DNA of 64,000 nt, from assembly GCA_963575745.1 (NCBI GenBank), contig CAUYUJ010021170.1, positions 848,801 through 912,800 on the forward strand, read 5' to 3'. The position numbers and the translations under genes are program-made. This DNA comes from Prorocentrum cordatum (Eukaryota > Sar > Dinophyceae > Prorocentrales > Prorocentraceae). The stretch's first letter is position 1. Each line of letters starts with the position of its first letter. Shown here piece by piece: positions 62,574 to 64,000 of this stretch. The notes beneath the pieces were generated by a model. It was not told the DNA's origin and ran no database searches. It worked only from the letters and a program-made list of their open reading frames with translations.

Positions 62574-64000
62574 GGTGGTGCGGTGCCTGACGCCCGGAGC
62601 GGGGGGCCCCCCGCGTGCTCGGGATCGTTCAAGCTAGACGCCGCGTTCGCCTCCACACACGCCCATCGCGCTAACCCGATTGGGTAGGCGGGAGCTGCCT
62701 CGTCTACCAGACCCAAAGCCTCACCTCCTCCAATGTTGAGGTACGGTATTTTGTCATATACCGCCAGGTCCACCCTCATCCCATTGGGTAAGAGGAGATG
62801 CGGCTCTTTCCCACTCTTCCAGTGGAAACTGTAGCCGTGATCTATGCAGAATTCGCCCAACTTACAACTCATGAGCCAGTCGCAGGCAATTCTCACGGTT
62901 CCGAGGGCACTGGAAAGCCCCCCCGCCGCGTTCAATGTGATATGGACTTGGAGTTCCTTCATCATGTCTATAGCGCCTGCATTCTGTGCATATTTCAGGG
63001 CAATCAGATTGGATCCACACCCAGTGTCGATTATGAACCGCATCGATCCAAGGTGTACCGTCTCTCTACTCCTCGTTATTCGGCTGTGCTTCTTGGCCGA
63101 TGCGGCATCGGCATTGCCGTCCCCGCCATCGCCATCATGCCCGTCGTGAGTCGCGGGCGCTGGCTCTTTGTCCAGCCACAACCTCCACGCTTCATGCTCC
63201 AAGTCGCTCGCGTCATTCTTGGCGAGCTGCTGATGCACGCGCGTGGTCTTCGTGCGCCCCTCTTGCCATTTCTTGGGAAAACTAAACGGATCCCCGTGCT
63301 TTGAGGCTATCGCCCCAGGATCGGCTTCCCTGATCTCCCTCAGGGTCCATGGCGTCGGATAATGTGTCGAAGGGTTTATTCGTGCCCTCCTGTCTGTCCG
63401 AACAGTAATTTGCATCCAGTTCACGGTGCCACCTGCATCACGACGCAGGGAACTTCGCCTGGGCTTGCCTGTCTCCAGCAGGTCCAACGCACCCCTCGGG
63501 CACGATCGGATTCCGCCAGCCAACAGGCATCTCAGTGTCTCTATGAAGGGAAGGCTGTCTGACCATTTATCTCCTGGGCTGGCCATTGGCCCTTGATTCA
63601 TCGCCCGGGATCGTGACCCAGCGAAGGGCACAGCCGGACACGCCAGCTGCGCCGGTTCTGCTGAGGCCGCGCAGATCGCCACTGCGACAGCGCCCGCGTG
63701 GGCGGCGTCGGCACCATGGGCGCCAGACGCCGCCGCCCCGGGTCGCGGGTGCCCGGGAGTGTTGGCCTTGTGCCAACACTTCTCGCCGAAGGGGCACGTC
63801 TGGCCGTCCAGGTGGTACCGGCATTTCGCCTTGCTCTTCCCCTTCTGATCACCGGACTTTCCGCCGCGTGTCTCCCCTCCGTCCTGAGCGGGAGCTGCCT
63901 GTGACTTCAACGCCTTCGCAGTCTTTTCGGCTGCGGCCGTCAATTCCGCATTGCGGCTGTACGGCAGCCCTTGTCCAAACTTCTGGACACTTTGCCCCTG
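62549..64000 (-). CDS. Copia element: gag C-terminus and aspartic protease (runs off right edge)
   Basis: The frame is open to the end of the window, so gag begins outside it. Near the right edge is a CCCH-like knuckle, C-x8-C-x5-C-x1-H (CRYHLDGQTCPFGEKCWHK, about 63823-63767). It is preceded by a Lys/Gly-rich stretch and followed by an Ala-rich spacer. The aspartic protease has MRFIIDTGCGSNLIALKYA with D-T-G at 63020-63028, preceded by SRETVHLGS and followed by VHITLNAAGGLSSALG and LLLPNGMRVDLAVY. The protease releases the mature gag and pol proteins. Over 460 codons have no stop, so this part is well preserved. Confidence 0.87.
   Translation of the reverse strand, partial: QGQSVQKFGQGLPYSRNAELTAAAEKTAKALKSQAAPAQDGGETRGGKSGDQKGKSKAKCRYHLDGQTCPFGEKCWHKANTPGHPRPGAAASGAHGADAAHAGAVAVAICAASAEPAQLACPAVPFAGSRSRAMNQGPMASPGDKWSDSLPFIETLRCLLAGGIRSCPRGALDLLETGKPRRSSLRRDAGGTVNWMQITVRTDRRARINPSTHYPTPWTLREIREADPGAIASKHGDPFSFPKKWQEGRTKTTRVHQQLAKNDASDLEHEAWRLWLDKEPAPATHDGHDGDGGDGNADAASAKKHSRITRSRETVHLGSMRFIIDTGCGSNLIALKYAQNAGAIDMMKELQVHITLNAAGGLSSALGTVRIACDWLMSCKLGEFCIDHGYSFHWKSGKEPHLLLPNGMRVDLAVYDKIPYLNIGGGEALGLVDEAAPAYPIGLARWACVEANAASSLNDPEHAGGPPLRASGTAPPWTCTCKK

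Overview
This is a dinoflagellate nuclear window. A 22-nt stretch on the minus strand at 8248-8269 matches the dinoflagellate trans-spliced leader (DinoSL) consensus, from memory, at every position. The DNA is GC-rich and gene-poor, and packed with microsatellites, minisatellites and decayed retroelements. The retroelement proteins (C2H2-tailed LINE polyproteins, a Copia integrase with a D-x30-E core, a 'PCTGG' domain) look like those I associate with dinoflagellates. A Prorocentrum-like genome is a reasonable guess but is not proven. No tRNA, rRNA, CRISPR array or prokaryotic operon was recognised.

Layout. 1-4500: degenerate LINE 1 (minus strand), running off the left edge, with its endonuclease 5' end inverted. 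5190-8269: degenerate LINE 2 (minus), with the spliced leader at its 5' end. 8270-10978: non-coding, with a dispersed repeat near 9.7 kb. 10979-13363: a metacaspase gene (minus), the best host gene here, with one probable 171-bp intron. 13.6-24.2 kb: repeats, including a tract of degenerate CCAAGAGGCC units and a terminal-inverted-repeat (TIR) element filled with TTAGC microsatellite (16578-17397). 24.2-30.5 kb: a higher-order repeat field with two CGA arrays and a second TIR element (28015-29282). 30.5-39 kb: mostly unrecognised DNA and minisatellites. 39.15-48.6 kb: long degenerate LINE 3 (minus) with an unusual apparent domain order. 49-54.8 kb: minisatellites around one lysine/histidine-rich gene (51868, plus). 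55-64 kb: a Ty1/Copia-type element (minus) running off the right edge, with an extra coding region downstream of pol.

How the parts relate. There is no operon logic; the genes are isolated islands. The three LINEs carry many stops and frameshifts and are probably dead. The Copia element is the best preserved (gag/protease and integrase frames open for hundreds of codons) but is frame-broken in the reverse transcriptase. The most novel-looking system is the pair of TIR elements: conserved ends, including an exact 11-bp inverted repeat, enclose quite different microsatellite cargo. One copy has a 5-bp target duplication, and both sit inside other repeats whose uninterrupted copies approximate the empty site.
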